From assembly GCA_030041005.1 (NCBI GenBank), contig JASHOR010000032.1, forward strand, positions 1-64,000: a stretch of DNA of 64,000 bases, read 5' to 3'. The translations under genes were made by a program, and so were the position numbers. Below, in pieces: positions 44,946-54,422 of this stretch. Below the pieces are notes generated by a model that saw nothing but the letters and a program-made list of their open reading frames with translations, did not search any database and was not told where the DNA came from. Source of the stretch: Xanthobacteraceae bacterium. GTDB lineage: Bacteria; Pseudomonadota; Alphaproteobacteria; Rhizobiales; Xanthobacteraceae. Each line of letters starts with the position of its first letter. Position 1 is the stretch's first letter.

Positions 44946-46105
44946 CGCCCGAGGAGGCTTCTGGCGACGATGAGCCGCATGATTTCGTTCGTTCCTTCGA
45001 GGATCTGGTGCACGCGCAGATCGCGTACGATTTTCTCGATACCGAACTCAGAGAGATAGCCGTAGCCGCCATGCAATTGCAGCGCCTGGTTGGCGATTTC
45101 GAAACAACTGTCGGTGACGAAGCGCTTGGCCATCGCGCAAAGGGCGGTCGCATTGGCCTCCTGGCGATCGAGCGCAGCCGCCGCCCGTCGCAACAAGGTA
45201 CGCGATGCCTCGAGCTCGGTGGCCATATCGGCCAATCGGAACTGCAGTGCCTGGAATTCATCGAGACGCTTGCCGAAGGCGCGCCGCTCTTTCACGTAGC
45301 GCAACGACTTTTCCAGCGCGGCCTGCGCGCCGCCGAGAGAGCAGGCCGCAATGTTGAGGCGGCCGCCGTCGAGCGCGGACATGGCGATCTTGAAACCAGC
45401 GCCTTCAGAGCCAAGCCGGTCGGTCTCCGGCACGCGCACGTCCTCGAAATTGACCGCGCGCGTCGGCTGCGCGTTCCAGCCCATCTTCCTTTCGTTAACG
45501 CCGAAGGCGAGGCCCGGCGCATCCCCCGGAACGATAAAGGCCGAAATCCCGTTCGCACCCTCACCGCCGGTTCGCGCCATGACCACATAAAGACCGCTGA
45601 CGCCGGCGCCGGAAATGAAAAGCTTCTGGCCGCTGAGAACGTAATGATCGCCGTCGCGCCGCGCTCGAGTCTTCAGCGCCGCCGCGTCTGAGCCCGCGCT
45701 CGGCTCGGTCAAGCAGTAACTTGCGCAAAACTCCATGTCGCACAGGTGCGGCAGCCAGCGCTGGCGCTGCTCATCCGACCCGTAGGCGTCGATCATCCAC
45801 GCCACCATGTTGTGGATCGACATATAGGCCGCGACCGCCGGACAGCCGGTCGCCAGCGCCTCAAAGATCAAGGTCGCGGCAAGCCGCGATAGCCCCGATC
45901 CGCCCACATTCTCCGCCACATAGATTCCGCCCATGCCGAGTTCGGCGGCCTTGCGCATTTCGACAATAGGAAAATGTTTGGCTTCGTCCCACGCTAGCGC
46001 GTTGGGCGCGAAAATGTCATCGGCAAAGGCGCGCGTGGCTTCGGCGAGCGCGACCTGCTCCTCGTCGAGCGAAAACTGCGGCGCGGCTGCACACGGATCG
46101 GGCAT
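44942..46105 (-). CDS. Acyl-CoA dehydrogenase, probably isobutyryl-CoA dehydrogenase
   Basis: The 387-residue flavoenzyme has CLTEPSAGSDAAALKT near 130, the FAD-binding GYGYLSEFGIEKIVRDLRVH and the catalytic glutamate in LEGTNEIMRLIVAR near the C-terminus. It opens the valine-degradation operon with the hydrolase and dehydrogenase downstream, so isobutyryl-CoA is the likely substrate. A crotonase hydratase for methacrylyl-CoA and mmsA are not in the window. Confidence 0.88.
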   Translation of the reverse strand: MPDPCAAAPQFSLDEEQVALAEATRAFADDIFAPNALAWDEAKHFPIVEMRKAAELGMGGIYVAENVGGSGLSRLAATLIFEALATGCPAVAAYMSIHNMVAWMIDAYGSDEQRQRWLPHLCDMEFCASYCLTEPSAGSDAAALKTRARRDGDHYVLSGQKLFISGAGVSGLYVVMARTGGEGANGISAFIVPGDAPGLAFGVNERKMGWNAQPTRAVNFEDVRVPETDRLGSEGAGFKIAMSALDGGRLNIAACSLGGAQAALEKSLRYVKERRAFGKRLDEFQALQFRLADMATELEASRTLLRRAAAALDRQEANATALCAMAKRFVTDSCFEIANQALQLHGGYGYLSEFGIEKIVRDLRVHQILEGTNEIMRLIVARSLLGR

Positions 46106-46162
46106 GGCGGCACTGCCTATCCTGCGGCGCGCCGGTGCCGGCCGTCAATGTCGCCGTCGACG

Positions 46163-46326
46163 CTAGTGTCCCGTTTCCGAAGTTCGCATCATTATGCGGC
46201 ACCCTCGTTTGCGAACTTCGGAATCGAAGGACACTAGCAACTTATTGATCTCGTGTGGCTTTGGTTCCGAATCCGCATGACGAGGTCGCGGCAGGAATGA
46301 TGCGGACTGCTGAACCGCCACACTAG
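46163..46326. repeat. CTAG-bounded double-hairpin repeat, copy B (MITE-like)
   Basis: This 164-bp copy is inverted relative to copy A at 41045. It begins CTAGTGTCCCG and ends GCCACACTAG, giving terminal inverted repeats of about seven bases, and keeps both hairpins. Its right end supplies the TAG stop of the DUF3551 gene. It lies between that gene and the valine operon start. Confidence 0.82.
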
Positions 46327-46574
46327 CGCCAATCGCGGCGCTCCGGGTGCGGCCGATATGTGGGATTCATCTGGCAAAAGCCGCGATTGCCGGCGATCAC
46401 GTTGGGAGTGCAATCCTGGACCGAATAATACTCGCAGTCATGCACCACCTCGCCGGAGCCCAGTTCCATTACCGCGCACCAGGGCGCATCGCCATAGCTC
46501 TGCGCTCGACTCGGCGCACTTCCAAAGCAAAGCATTGCTGCCACCGCGATGACCGCAAGCGTAATCCGGGTCAT
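46323..46574 (-). CDS. DUF3551 secreted small protein
   Basis: The 83-residue protein has a signal peptide (ITLAVIAVAAMLCFGSAPSR) and the mature DUF3551 pattern APWCAVMELGSGEVVHDCEY, then VQDCTPNVIAGNRGFCQMNP. Four cysteines could form two disulfides. DUF3551 proteins are abundant in Bradyrhizobium-like genomes; function is unknown. Its stop codon TAG (46325-46323) is inside the terminal CTAG of repeat copy B, so the last residue(s) may have been changed by the insertion. Confidence 0.83.
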   Translation of the reverse strand: MTRITLAVIAVAAMLCFGSAPSRAQSYGDAPWCAVMELGSGEVVHDCEYYSVQDCTPNVIAGNRGFCQMNPTYRPHPERRDWR

Positions 46575-46737
46575 GTTTTCCACCCTGCTCTCCACGATTG
46601 AAACGGCCGCTACTGTCGTAATGGACTCAGTTATAATGCCGGGCGGAAAAATCAATCGTGGGATGGGAACGCGCGAGCCGTCGGCGCAGCCACAATTGTC
46701 GCAACCAAGGCGATATCAAGGACCTAAAGGGGCGTGC

Positions 46738-47949
46738 ATGGACTTCAGCATTCCGGCCGAAATCGAGGATTTGCGGCTGCGGGTGGCAGCCTTCGTCGAG
46801 GCACACGTCCTGCCGCTGGAAGCCGATCCGCAGAATTTCTCCGAGCACGAGAACATTCCGCTTGCTCGGCTCGCACCGGTTCAGGAGAAGGCGAGGAAGG
46901 CCGGGTTGTGGGCGCCGCAATCGCCGAAGGAATTTGGCGGCATGGCGCTGCCGATCGCCGCTTGGGCGGTGATGTACGAGGAGGCGGCGCGTTCGATTTT
47001 CGGGGCGCTGGCGATGAACTGCATGGCGCCGGACGACGGCAACATGAATCTGCTGTCACGTATCGGCACGCCGGCGCAGAAGCAATGGTGGCTGCGTCCG
47101 ATTGTCGAGGGCAAGGTGAAATCGGCCTTCGCCATGACCGAACCGGCACCGGGCGGCGGCTCCGATCCGAGCATGATCCGTACCTCCGCCGAGCGGAAGG
47201 GTGGGAAATGGATCATCCGCGGCCGCAAATGGTTCATCACCGGCGCCGGCGAGGCGACAAATTTCATCGTCGTAGCGCGCACCTCCGACGACAGGCGCAA
47301 AGGGCTCACTGCCTTTCTCTACCACCGCGACCAGCCCGGCTGGCACATCGTCCGTCGCATTCCCATCATGGGACCCGAGGAGCACGGCGGCCATTGCGAG
47401 CTGGAATTCGACGGGCTCGAAGTCGATGACGACAACGTGCTGCTCGGTGTCGGCGAGGGGCTCAAGGTCACGCAGATCAGGCTTGGCCCCGCGCGGCTCA
47501 CCCATTGCATGCGCTGGCTCGGCCAATCCAAACGCTGCCTGGAGATCGCGCAGGCCTACGTCAACAATCGCGAGGGCTTCGGCATCAAGCTCGCCGATCG
47601 TGAGAGCGTCCAGATCAAGCTTGGCCAGGTCGCCCAACAGATCCAGATTGGCCGCCTCCTGACCATGCACGCGGCGTGGACGCTCGACCGCGGCGGCCTC
47701 GCGCGCAAGGAAGTCTCCATGGCGAAAGTGCACGTCGCCGACACGCTGCATAACGCCGCCGACACCGCGATCCAGCTCAATGGCGCGCGCGGCTATTCGA
47801 AGGATACCGTCCTCGAATGGATTTACCGCGCTGCCCGCGCCGCCCGCCTTGTCGACGGGGCCTCCGAGGTGCACAACATGGTGCTGGCGCGCCTTTTGCG
47901 CGAGGAAGGCCGCGACTTCTGGAGCTGGAGCGCGGGCAACAAACTGTAG
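46738..47949 (+). CDS. Acyl-CoA dehydrogenase family protein
   Basis: The 403-residue flavoenzyme starts MDFSIPAEIEDLRLRV and has FAMTEPAPGGGSDPS near 133, KWFITGAGEATNFIVVA, the arginine-rich FAD site and GARGYSKDTVLEWIYRAAR followed by the catalytic glutamate in GASEVHNMVLAR. Fatty or branched acyl-CoA is the likely substrate; no beta-oxidation partners are adjacent except the FAH-family enzyme downstream. ATG 46738 follows GGGG. Confidence 0.88.
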   Translation: MDFSIPAEIEDLRLRVAAFVEAHVLPLEADPQNFSEHENIPLARLAPVQEKARKAGLWAPQSPKEFGGMALPIAAWAVMYEEAARSIFGALAMNCMAPDDGNMNLLSRIGTPAQKQWWLRPIVEGKVKSAFAMTEPAPGGGSDPSMIRTSAERKGGKWIIRGRKWFITGAGEATNFIVVARTSDDRRKGLTAFLYHRDQPGWHIVRRIPIMGPEEHGGHCELEFDGLEVDDDNVLLGVGEGLKVTQIRLGPARLTHCMRWLGQSKRCLEIAQAYVNNREGFGIKLADRESVQIKLGQVAQQIQIGRLLTMHAAWTLDRGGLARKEVSMAKVHVADTLHNAADTAIQLNGARGYSKDTVLEWIYRAARAARLVDGASEVHNMVLARLLREEGRDFWSWSAGNKL

Positions 47950-48040
47950 GATGGGTCAGCCGCGCAGTAGCTCAATCAGCGGCGCAACGACAACTTCGCT
48001 GGAAGCTGAGCCATTCAGCTCCACACCTCGAGGAGAAGCC

Positions 48041-48973
48041 ATGAAACTTGCGTTTTTCGACGATTACAGGCTGGGCGTGGTGACGGGCGACAAAGTGGTC
48101 GACGTGACGGACCTGGTGAAGGACGTGCCGCGGCTCGGCCCGCAGGACGTCATGCGCGGCGTCATCGAACGGTTCGACGCGCTCAAGGCCAAGCTCGCCG
48201 ACGCCGCGAAAGGCGCGGGCAAGCCGATCTCCCAGATCAGATTTCGACCGCCCCTGCCCAAGCCCGAGAACATCATCTGCATGGCGGTAAATTACATGGA
48301 AAACGGCACGCTCAAGGAGCCGGCGCCGATCAACGCGTTCATGAAATCGCCAAGCTCCATCATCGGCGACGGCGATACCATGGCGCTGCCCGACATGGCG
48401 GCCTCGATTTTCGAAGGTGAAGCCGAGCTGGCGCTGGTGATCGGCAAGCATGCCTCTCACGTCAAGGCAGCCGACGCCATGAACTACATCTTCGGCTATA
48501 CCAACTTCATCGACGGTTCGGCACGGGGCGTGGTGCCACCGACCAACGTGTTCTATCAGATGAAATCGCGCGACACGTTCGCGCCTATCGGCCCATACGT
48601 CGTCACCGCGGACGAGATCAAGAACCCGCAAAAACTGCAAATTACACTCACCAACAACGGCGTGGTCTATCAGAACTTCAATACCGACGACATGGCGCAC
48701 AACATTCCGCGCTGCGTCGAATGGGTCACCTCGATCCACGCGCTGGAGCCCGGCGACATCCTCGCCACCGGCACCAATCATCGTGGCCTCAATCCGTTCA
48801 TGGACGGCGACAAGATCGAGCTGACTTGCGAAGGTTGCGGCACGCTGCACATCACCGTGCGCGACGACCTCAAGCGCAGTTGGGCGCGCATCACGCGGCT
48901 GCAGCACAGGGAGAGCGGCGGCGAAGGCGTTCACACAAAGCAGACCGGCGGCAAATACGCGGCGGGACGATAG
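48041..48973 (+). CDS. Fumarylacetoacetase (FAH)-family hydrolase
   Basis: The 310-residue enzyme has IICMAVNYMENG, the metal ligands in FEGEAELALVIGKHA and GYTNFIDGSARG, and the closing MDGDKIELTCEGCGTL. Family members cleave C-C bonds or hydrate/decarboxylate keto acids from aromatic-ring breakdown. ATG 48041 follows GAGGAGAAG. The upstream acyl-CoA dehydrogenase is 91 bases away in the same direction, so the two may share a transcript. Confidence 0.87.
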   Translation: MKLAFFDDYRLGVVTGDKVVDVTDLVKDVPRLGPQDVMRGVIERFDALKAKLADAAKGAGKPISQIRFRPPLPKPENIICMAVNYMENGTLKEPAPINAFMKSPSSIIGDGDTMALPDMAASIFEGEAELALVIGKHASHVKAADAMNYIFGYTNFIDGSARGVVPPTNVFYQMKSRDTFAPIGPYVVTADEIKNPQKLQITLTNNGVVYQNFNTDDMAHNIPRCVEWVTSIHALEPGDILATGTNHRGLNPFMDGDKIELTCEGCGTLHITVRDDLKRSWARITRLQHRESGGEGVHTKQTGGKYAAGR

Positions 48974-48980
48974 CCGACTG

Positions 48981-49760
48981 CTACCGTGCCGCCCGCGCCG
49001 AACGGACGGGCGCGGACGGCGGCGCCGTTCGCGAAATTTCGGCGATGAGCTTGTTGGTCATCGCCTCGGAGAAGGTATCGAAATTGACGATCTGCAATAC
49101 GAAGGACCCGGGACCGCCAATGACGTTGTCGTGGTAGTAGCGCGGCAGGCCTCCCGGCGGATGGGTATGCGAGTAGAGGAACGTGCCCTGCATGCCACCG
49201 GTCTTCTCGTTGATGATGGCGAGGCCGTTAATGGTAATGCCCTTGGCCACCGCATCATCGCGTGCATCGGTGACCGAGCGGCCCGAATTGTCGGTTCCGT
49301 CGCCTGAGACGTCGATGATCCGCCGGGCGGCGGTCACTCCATCTGCGGCAAGCTGTGCAGCGGCAAAATCGATGCCGTCGCCGATCGCCGTGCGGCCGGC
49401 GAAGGAGCGCGGCGCGGCGCGCAGAATCTTGGCAAACTCGGCAGCCCCTTCGCCGTCGCGGACGACCATCCATTTGGCCACGACGGCCTGCTGACCCGGT
49501 CCGGCCCATTCGAGAAAACACAAGGCGACGGCGCCGTTCGCGCCCGACTGAACGGCATGCATGAACTGCGGGCTCGTAATCGCCGCGGCATAGCCGCGGC
49601 GCTGCAACTGAAATTCGTCATCATCGATGCTGCGCGAGACATCGGCCGCAAGCGCGATCGCGGCATCGACCGTCTGCGCCTGCGCAGCCGCAGCCGCGCG
49701 CTGGGCGAACAGCACGGCCGCCGCAAACAACAAAACCGGCAACTTGTGTTTTGCCTTCAT
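48981..49760 (-). CDS. DUF1194 secreted von Willebrand A-like protein
   Basis: The 259-residue protein has a signal peptide ending near AQAQTVDAA, then the vWA-like start ALAADVSRSIDDDEFQLQRRGY (a MIDAS-type DxSxS), VVRDGEGAAEFAK, RTAIGDGIDFA and RIIDVSGDGTDNSG. DUF1194 proteins are periplasmic and of unknown function. It is convergent with the FAH gene (seven bases apart) and 30 bases after the aldolase gene. Confidence 0.85.
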   Translation of the reverse strand: MKAKHKLPVLLFAAAVLFAQRAAAAAQAQTVDAAIALAADVSRSIDDDEFQLQRRGYAAAITSPQFMHAVQSGANGAVALCFLEWAGPGQQAVVAKWMVVRDGEGAAEFAKILRAAPRSFAGRTAIGDGIDFAAAQLAADGVTAARRIIDVSGDGTDNSGRSVTDARDDAVAKGITINGLAIINEKTGGMQGTFLYSHTHPPGGLPRYYHDNVIGGPGSFVLQIVNFDTFSEAMTNKLIAEISRTAPPSAPVRSARAAR

Positions 49761-49790
49761 ATGCCGCTCCGAGCCGCCCGTTTGCCCGGA

Positions 49791-50555
49791 TCAGCCCCGC
49801 CAGTTCGCGTCGATTGCATCGAGCATGCGCAAGTAGGCCGGCCAATCCGCCGCCCCGCGGCCTGAATCGTGATGCCCGTACTGGCGCGCGGTCTTCTCGC
49901 AAATCTCGGCCGGAATTTCGATCAACGCGCTGCCGGTCGCCTCCATCTTCAACTGAATCCGTGCAGCCTCGATCAGCGATTTCATCAATACAAAGGCCTC
50001 ACGCGCGCTTCTACCCACCGTAAGCAGCCCGTGATTGCGCATGATCAGCGCGCGATTGTTTCCGAGTGCCTTGTTGATGCGTTCGCGCTCGCCGAAATCC
50101 TCGGTGATGCCCTCATAATCGTGATATCCAACCCGGTTGTAGAAGCGAACAGCCGGCTGGGCGACCATGCGCAAGCCGTGCTTCAATCCCGAAATCGCCA
50201 TCCCGATCTCAGTATGGACGTGGACAGCACAGTTCACGTCCGGTCGGGCCGAAAGCACGCCGCCATGCAGAGTGAAACCCGGCCGGTTGACGCCGGCGGA
50301 CTCGTTGAGGTCATCGTCCATGCTCACTTTGACGAGATTTGCCGGCGTGACCTCCTCATAGAGGAGCTCGTGCCGCTTGATGAGAAACTTGCGTTCCTCG
50401 CCCGGCACCCGCAGCGAGGAATGGTTGTATATGACATCGCCCCAACCGTAATGCGCAACCAGCCGGTAAACGGCGGCGAGATCGACGCGCGCTTGCCATT
50501 CGGCGGGCGAGACGACCGGTCGATCGGTGGTAGCGGGCTTGACATGCGTATTCAT
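49791..50555 (-). CDS. Class II aldolase/adducin-domain protein
   Basis: The 254-residue protein has the zinc-binding AVHVHTEIGMAI (HxH), the YNHSSLRVPGEERKFLIK phosphate/substrate loop and the third ligand in IMRNHGLLTVG. Sugar-phosphate aldolases of this family are about 210-220 residues; the longer adducin-like members act on less known substrates. Start ATG 50555 lies just after GGAGGAACCGG (seen on the coding strand). It diverges from the GGDEF-EAL gene. Confidence 0.85.
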   Translation of the reverse strand: MNTHVKPATTDRPVVSPAEWQARVDLAAVYRLVAHYGWGDVIYNHSSLRVPGEERKFLIKRHELLYEEVTPANLVKVSMDDDLNESAGVNRPGFTLHGGVLSARPDVNCAVHVHTEIGMAISGLKHGLRMVAQPAVRFYNRVGYHDYEGITEDFGERERINKALGNNRALIMRNHGLLTVGRSAREAFVLMKSLIEAARIQLKMEATGSALIEIPAEICEKTARQYGHHDSGRGAADWPAYLRMLDAIDANWRG

Positions 50556-50743
50556 TGGGCCGGTTCCTCCGCATAAAACCTTACCATAGCATGCTGGACT
50601 GAGCGGCGAAATCAATCCGCAACGATAAGTTTTAACCCTTTCCTATCTACGTTCGAATTGTCCGGCGCCGTGGAATAAAGAATTGAAAGCGTTGCGGGCT
50701 AGGTTGCCGCCCACTTCGTGTGTGGCGGATCGTTCAGTTCCCG

Positions 50744-53389
50744 ATGAAATTGCACGTTGCCCAGTTGCCGAGGCTGATTGCGGAGCGAAGAAGCTCCGCA
50801 ATCCTCGGCGTTCTCATAATCGTCATTCTCTGGGTAGGCGTCTTCCTCAAATACGCGGAAGATGTGCACAGCGATCTTCTCGACGCCGTGCGCAGTGATC
50901 GAAGCTATGCCATGGTCTTTGAGGAGAACGTTCTTCGAACGATCGGGCAAGTCGACAATACGTTGCTGTACTTGCGCCGCGCCGTCGAAACCGAGGAGGG
51001 CGTGAAGGATTACAACAGCATTGCGCGCTCCACCGATATCTTGAGCGATATCATCGTCCAGGTCGCCATCATCAACGCGCATGGTAAACTGCTCGCATCC
51101 AATGTCGGGCCGGATCCGACGGTTCAGATCGATCTGAGTGATCGCCCGCACTTCAAGGCGCACCTTCACAACCCGAAGGACTTTCTGTACATCAGCCCGC
51201 CGATGATCGGACGGGTCAGCGAGAAATGGTCCATCCAGCTCTCCAGACGGTTTTTAAAGCGCGACGGCAGCTTCGGCGGCGTCGTCGTCGCTTCGCTCAA
51301 TCCGGAGCACTTCACCAATTTCTACGATAAGGTGGACTTTGCGTCGTCGGGCTCGATTGCGCTGGTCGGCGATGACGGCGTGGTCCGCTCGGCCGGCGGC
51401 CAGTCCAGCGAGTTGCAGATGGGTCAGAACATCCGCGGCACCAAGCTGTTCGCCCGGATGCAGAGCGCCCTCAACAGCACCTTCGAAGAGCGCGACAACA
51501 AAACAGGAAAGATCCATCTGTTTGCTCTGCGCAAAGTCAGCCGCCAGCCGCTTTGGGTCTGCGTCAGTGTCGACCGCAACGAGGTGCTCGCAAACTCGTG
51601 GGCCAATCTGCGGCTCGATTGCATCGCCGCGGCTCTGCTCAGCTTCATCATCCTGGCGGCCATGGAGCGCATTTTGCGGACGGAAGCTGCGGCCAGGCAA
51701 AAATCGAACCAGCTCGAGCTCACGCTCGAGAGCATGAGCCAGGGCATCATGCTCGTAACCAAGGACCTGGAAATTCCGATCATCAACAAGAAATGCGGGC
51801 AGCTTCTCAAATTACCCGACGCGTTCGTCAAAAACCCGCCGCGTTTCGATCGACTGGTAGAATATAAGCGATCCCAGCTCTCCGGCACGACGGCTGAACC
51901 GATGGCAGCCTGGGACTTCAATACGCTGTTTGCGCCGCGGGCACACCCGATCGACGAATGGACAATGCCCGATGGAGCGGTGCTCGAGGTTCGCAATGGG
52001 CACCTGCCCGACGGCGGTGTGGTGCAGACCTTTACCGACATCACCAAACGCGTACAGGCCGAGGCGCACATCGCCCGATTGGCTTCGGAAGATTCGCTGA
52101 CCGGCCTGCTCAATCTTCGCGGTTTCCGTTCGGCGCTGGCGGAAATTCTGCATCAGAATGCGGCGGCGGCCGATATGCCGGACCACGTCGAGTACGCGGT
52201 GCTGTTCCTTGACCTCGACCGTTTCAAGGTGATCAACGACACGCTGGGCCATCGCATCGGCGATCTGTTGCTGCAGGAAACGGCGCAGCGTTTGGGCGCC
52301 TTGCTGCAACCGGCCGATGTCCTGGCCCGCCTCGGCGGCGATGAGTTCGCCGTCATTGCCCGTTCCGTAAAAACGCGCAAGGCGCTCGACAAGCTTGCCA
52401 GCCGGCTGATCAATGCGATCCGCGAGCCGTTCGATCTCGCCGGGCACCATGTGCGCACGACCATCAGCATCGGCATCGCGGTAAGCCCCGCCGATGCGGG
52501 CAGCGCCGAGGACCTGGTGGTGGCTGCGGACCTCGCGCTCTATGCCGCAAAGGAGCGAAACCGCAACAGCTACGAGTTCTATCAAGCCTCAATGACCAAG
52601 GAGCTGCTCGATCGCCGCGAGATCGAGATGGACCTTCGCGAAGCCATAGAACGCAACGAGCTGGAGCTTTATTATCAGCCGATCGTCAGCCTGCAAGACG
52701 ACAGCGTCATCGGGGTCGAGGCGCTTGCCAGATGGAGGCATCCAACCAAAGGGTTCATACCTCCATCGCAATTCATCCCGGTGGCGGAAGATACCGGGCT
52801 GATAAATCGGATTGGCGAATGGGCGCTAGCCGAGGCTTGCCGCAAGATCGTTCAATTGCCCGGCGAAGTCAGCCTCGCGGTCAACCTCTCGCCGGTGCAG
52901 TTTGCGGCGCCCGACCTCGTCGCCGTCATCCAAAGGGCGCTCGCCGCCAGCGGACTGGAGCCGCAGCGCCTTGAACTCGAAATCACCGAGAGCCTGCTGC
53001 TCGAAAATAGCGAGCACATCCTCTCCATTCTGCGCCGCCTGCGGCAGCTCGGCGTCCGCATTGCGCTGGACGATTTCGGGACCGGTTATTCCTCCTTGAG
53101 CTATCTGCGGAAATTCCCGCTGGACAAGATCAAGATCGATCGCAGCTTCGTCACCGACATGGCGTCGCAGAGCGATCAGGTTGCCATCGTACAAGCGCTG
53201 CTCAATATCGCCCGGGCGCTCGGGATGACGGTAACCGCCGAGGGAGTCGAGAGCGCGATTCAGAAGGACTTCCTCAGGGCTCTGGGATGCGACAACGCCC
53301 AGGGCTTTCTGTTCGGCAAACCGGTCCCGTTCGATCAGCTCGCCGCTCTCCTCGCCGATCGTCCCGCGAGAAAGTTCATGGCGGCGTGA
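50744..53389 (+). CDS. Cache-PAS-GGDEF-EAL cyclic-di-GMP signalling protein
   Basis: The 881-residue protein has an N-terminal transmembrane helix (about 20-38) and a periplasmic PDC/dCache-like domain (FVYISPPMIGRVSEKWSIQ-type stretch). A second helix near 295-312 and a PAS-like domain follow, then an intact GGDEF motif at 531-535 and an intact EAL motif at 659-661 with DDFGTGYSSLSYL. Both synthesis and breakdown of c-di-GMP are therefore possible. A GTG at 50720 could extend the start by eight residues. Confidence 0.92.
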   Translation: MKLHVAQLPRLIAERRSSAILGVLIIVILWVGVFLKYAEDVHSDLLDAVRSDRSYAMVFEENVLRTIGQVDNTLLYLRRAVETEEGVKDYNSIARSTDILSDIIVQVAIINAHGKLLASNVGPDPTVQIDLSDRPHFKAHLHNPKDFLYISPPMIGRVSEKWSIQLSRRFLKRDGSFGGVVVASLNPEHFTNFYDKVDFASSGSIALVGDDGVVRSAGGQSSELQMGQNIRGTKLFARMQSALNSTFEERDNKTGKIHLFALRKVSRQPLWVCVSVDRNEVLANSWANLRLDCIAAALLSFIILAAMERILRTEAAARQKSNQLELTLESMSQGIMLVTKDLEIPIINKKCGQLLKLPDAFVKNPPRFDRLVEYKRSQLSGTTAEPMAAWDFNTLFAPRAHPIDEWTMPDGAVLEVRNGHLPDGGVVQTFTDITKRVQAEAHIARLASEDSLTGLLNLRGFRSALAEILHQNAAAADMPDHVEYAVLFLDLDRFKVINDTLGHRIGDLLLQETAQRLGALLQPADVLARLGGDEFAVIARSVKTRKALDKLASRLINAIREPFDLAGHHVRTTISIGIAVSPADAGSAEDLVVAADLALYAAKERNRNSYEFYQASMTKELLDRREIEMDLREAIERNELELYYQPIVSLQDDSVIGVEALARWRHPTKGFIPPSQFIPVAEDTGLINRIGEWALAEACRKIVQLPGEVSLAVNLSPVQFAAPDLVAVIQRALAASGLEPQRLELEITESLLLENSEHILSILRRLRQLGVRIALDDFGTGYSSLSYLRKFPLDKIKIDRSFVTDMASQSDQVAIVQALLNIARALGMTVTAEGVESAIQKDFLRALGCDNAQGFLFGKPVPFDQLAALLADRPARKFMAA

Positions 53390-53408
53390 CGGCCGCTTCC
53401 CAACCCGA

Positions 53409-54422
53409 TTACAATTTGCCTGCCGCTGATCGCCGCGCCAACGGGTCGTCGGCGATCGGCCCGCTTGCCGACGAAGTCGCGTTCGCCGCCGCTCGGTGGG
53501 CCTCGCTGAAGAGCAGGACCAGGCCCGAAGCGACGACGATGGCGGACCCGGCGACCAACGCAAGCGTCGGCACGTCCCCCCAAACGAGGAACCCGATGAT
53601 CGCCGACCATACCAGAACGAAGTAGTAGAACGGCGACACGGCCGTCGCCGGCGCGGCGTGCAGCGCCTTGGTCCACAGATATTGCGCAACTGCGTTGACG
53701 ATCCCCATCGACAAGAACAGCAATCCATCTTCGAAGCCTGGCCAACGGAAGCCGAACAACAGCAGCCCGGCATGCAGGACCGCCAGCGTCGCCATCTGCC
53801 ACATCAACAGCGTGTTGGCCGACTCGGTCTTGCTCATCCCGCGAACGGCCACAATCACACTGCCGTACATCACCGCGTTGGCGAGCGCGAACAAGGCCCC
53901 CAACTGGAACGTGCCCGCACCTGGCCTGACCACGATCAGAACGCCGATAAAGCCGACAAACAACGCGCCCCAGCGCGCCAGCCCGGGCCGCTCCTTCAGC
54001 CAGATGACGGACACAAGCGCAGAGAACAACGGCGCCGAGAAAGTGATGGCGACGGCGCCTGCCAGCGGCATCATGCTGAAGGCGAGGACGGTGAACGTCT
54101 GCGAAACCGCTTGCGACGCGCCGCGGGCGATATGAGCATAAACGCGTCGCGTCGCAAACACGGAGACGCCCGTCGCCGGCAGCACGAATGCCGCGCACAC
54201 GACGAGCGAAGACAGCGAACGCCCGAACATCACCTCGCCGACCGGATATATTCCAACCAGCCATTTACTGAGGCCGTTCGAGATCGCGAACATGACCGTC
54301 GCGCCGATCATCAGCGCGATCCCGCGTACGATTTGGTCACTCGGCCGTGCGGCTGCGGCGTACTGCATTGGGATGCGTTCGATGAGCGCCATTCTCAGGT
54401 TGCCCGGCTCATGCCGCGGCAT
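53409..54422 (-). CDS. EamA/DMT-family exporter
   Basis: The 337-residue protein has about ten hydrophobic helices in two EamA repeats of five, with the typical IGFIGVLIVVRPGAG turn in the first half. Such exporters move amino acids, nucleobases or amines out of the cell. Its start overlaps the PxpC gene by 14 bases; an alternative ATG at 54392 would avoid that. Being in the PxpB/C operon, it may export a glutamate-related compound. Confidence 0.85.
   Translation of the reverse strand: MPRHEPGNLRMALIERIPMQYAAAARPSDQIVRGIALMIGATVMFAISNGLSKWLVGIYPVGEVMFGRSLSSLVVCAAFVLPATGVSVFATRRVYAHIARGASQAVSQTFTVLAFSMMPLAGAVAITFSAPLFSALVSVIWLKERPGLARWGALFVGFIGVLIVVRPGAGTFQLGALFALANAVMYGSVIVAVRGMSKTESANTLLMWQMATLAVLHAGLLLFGFRWPGFEDGLLFLSMGIVNAVAQYLWTKALHAAPATAVSPFYYFVLVWSAIIGFLVWGDVPTLALVAGSAIVVASGLVLLFSEAHRAAANATSSASGPIADDPLARRSAAGKL

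Noticed and set aside
42969..45059. 696-codon open frame on the plus strand
   Set aside because: It is antisense to mmsB and the hydrolase; composition is Arg/Asp/His-rich with no motif, as expected from GC-rich antisense.
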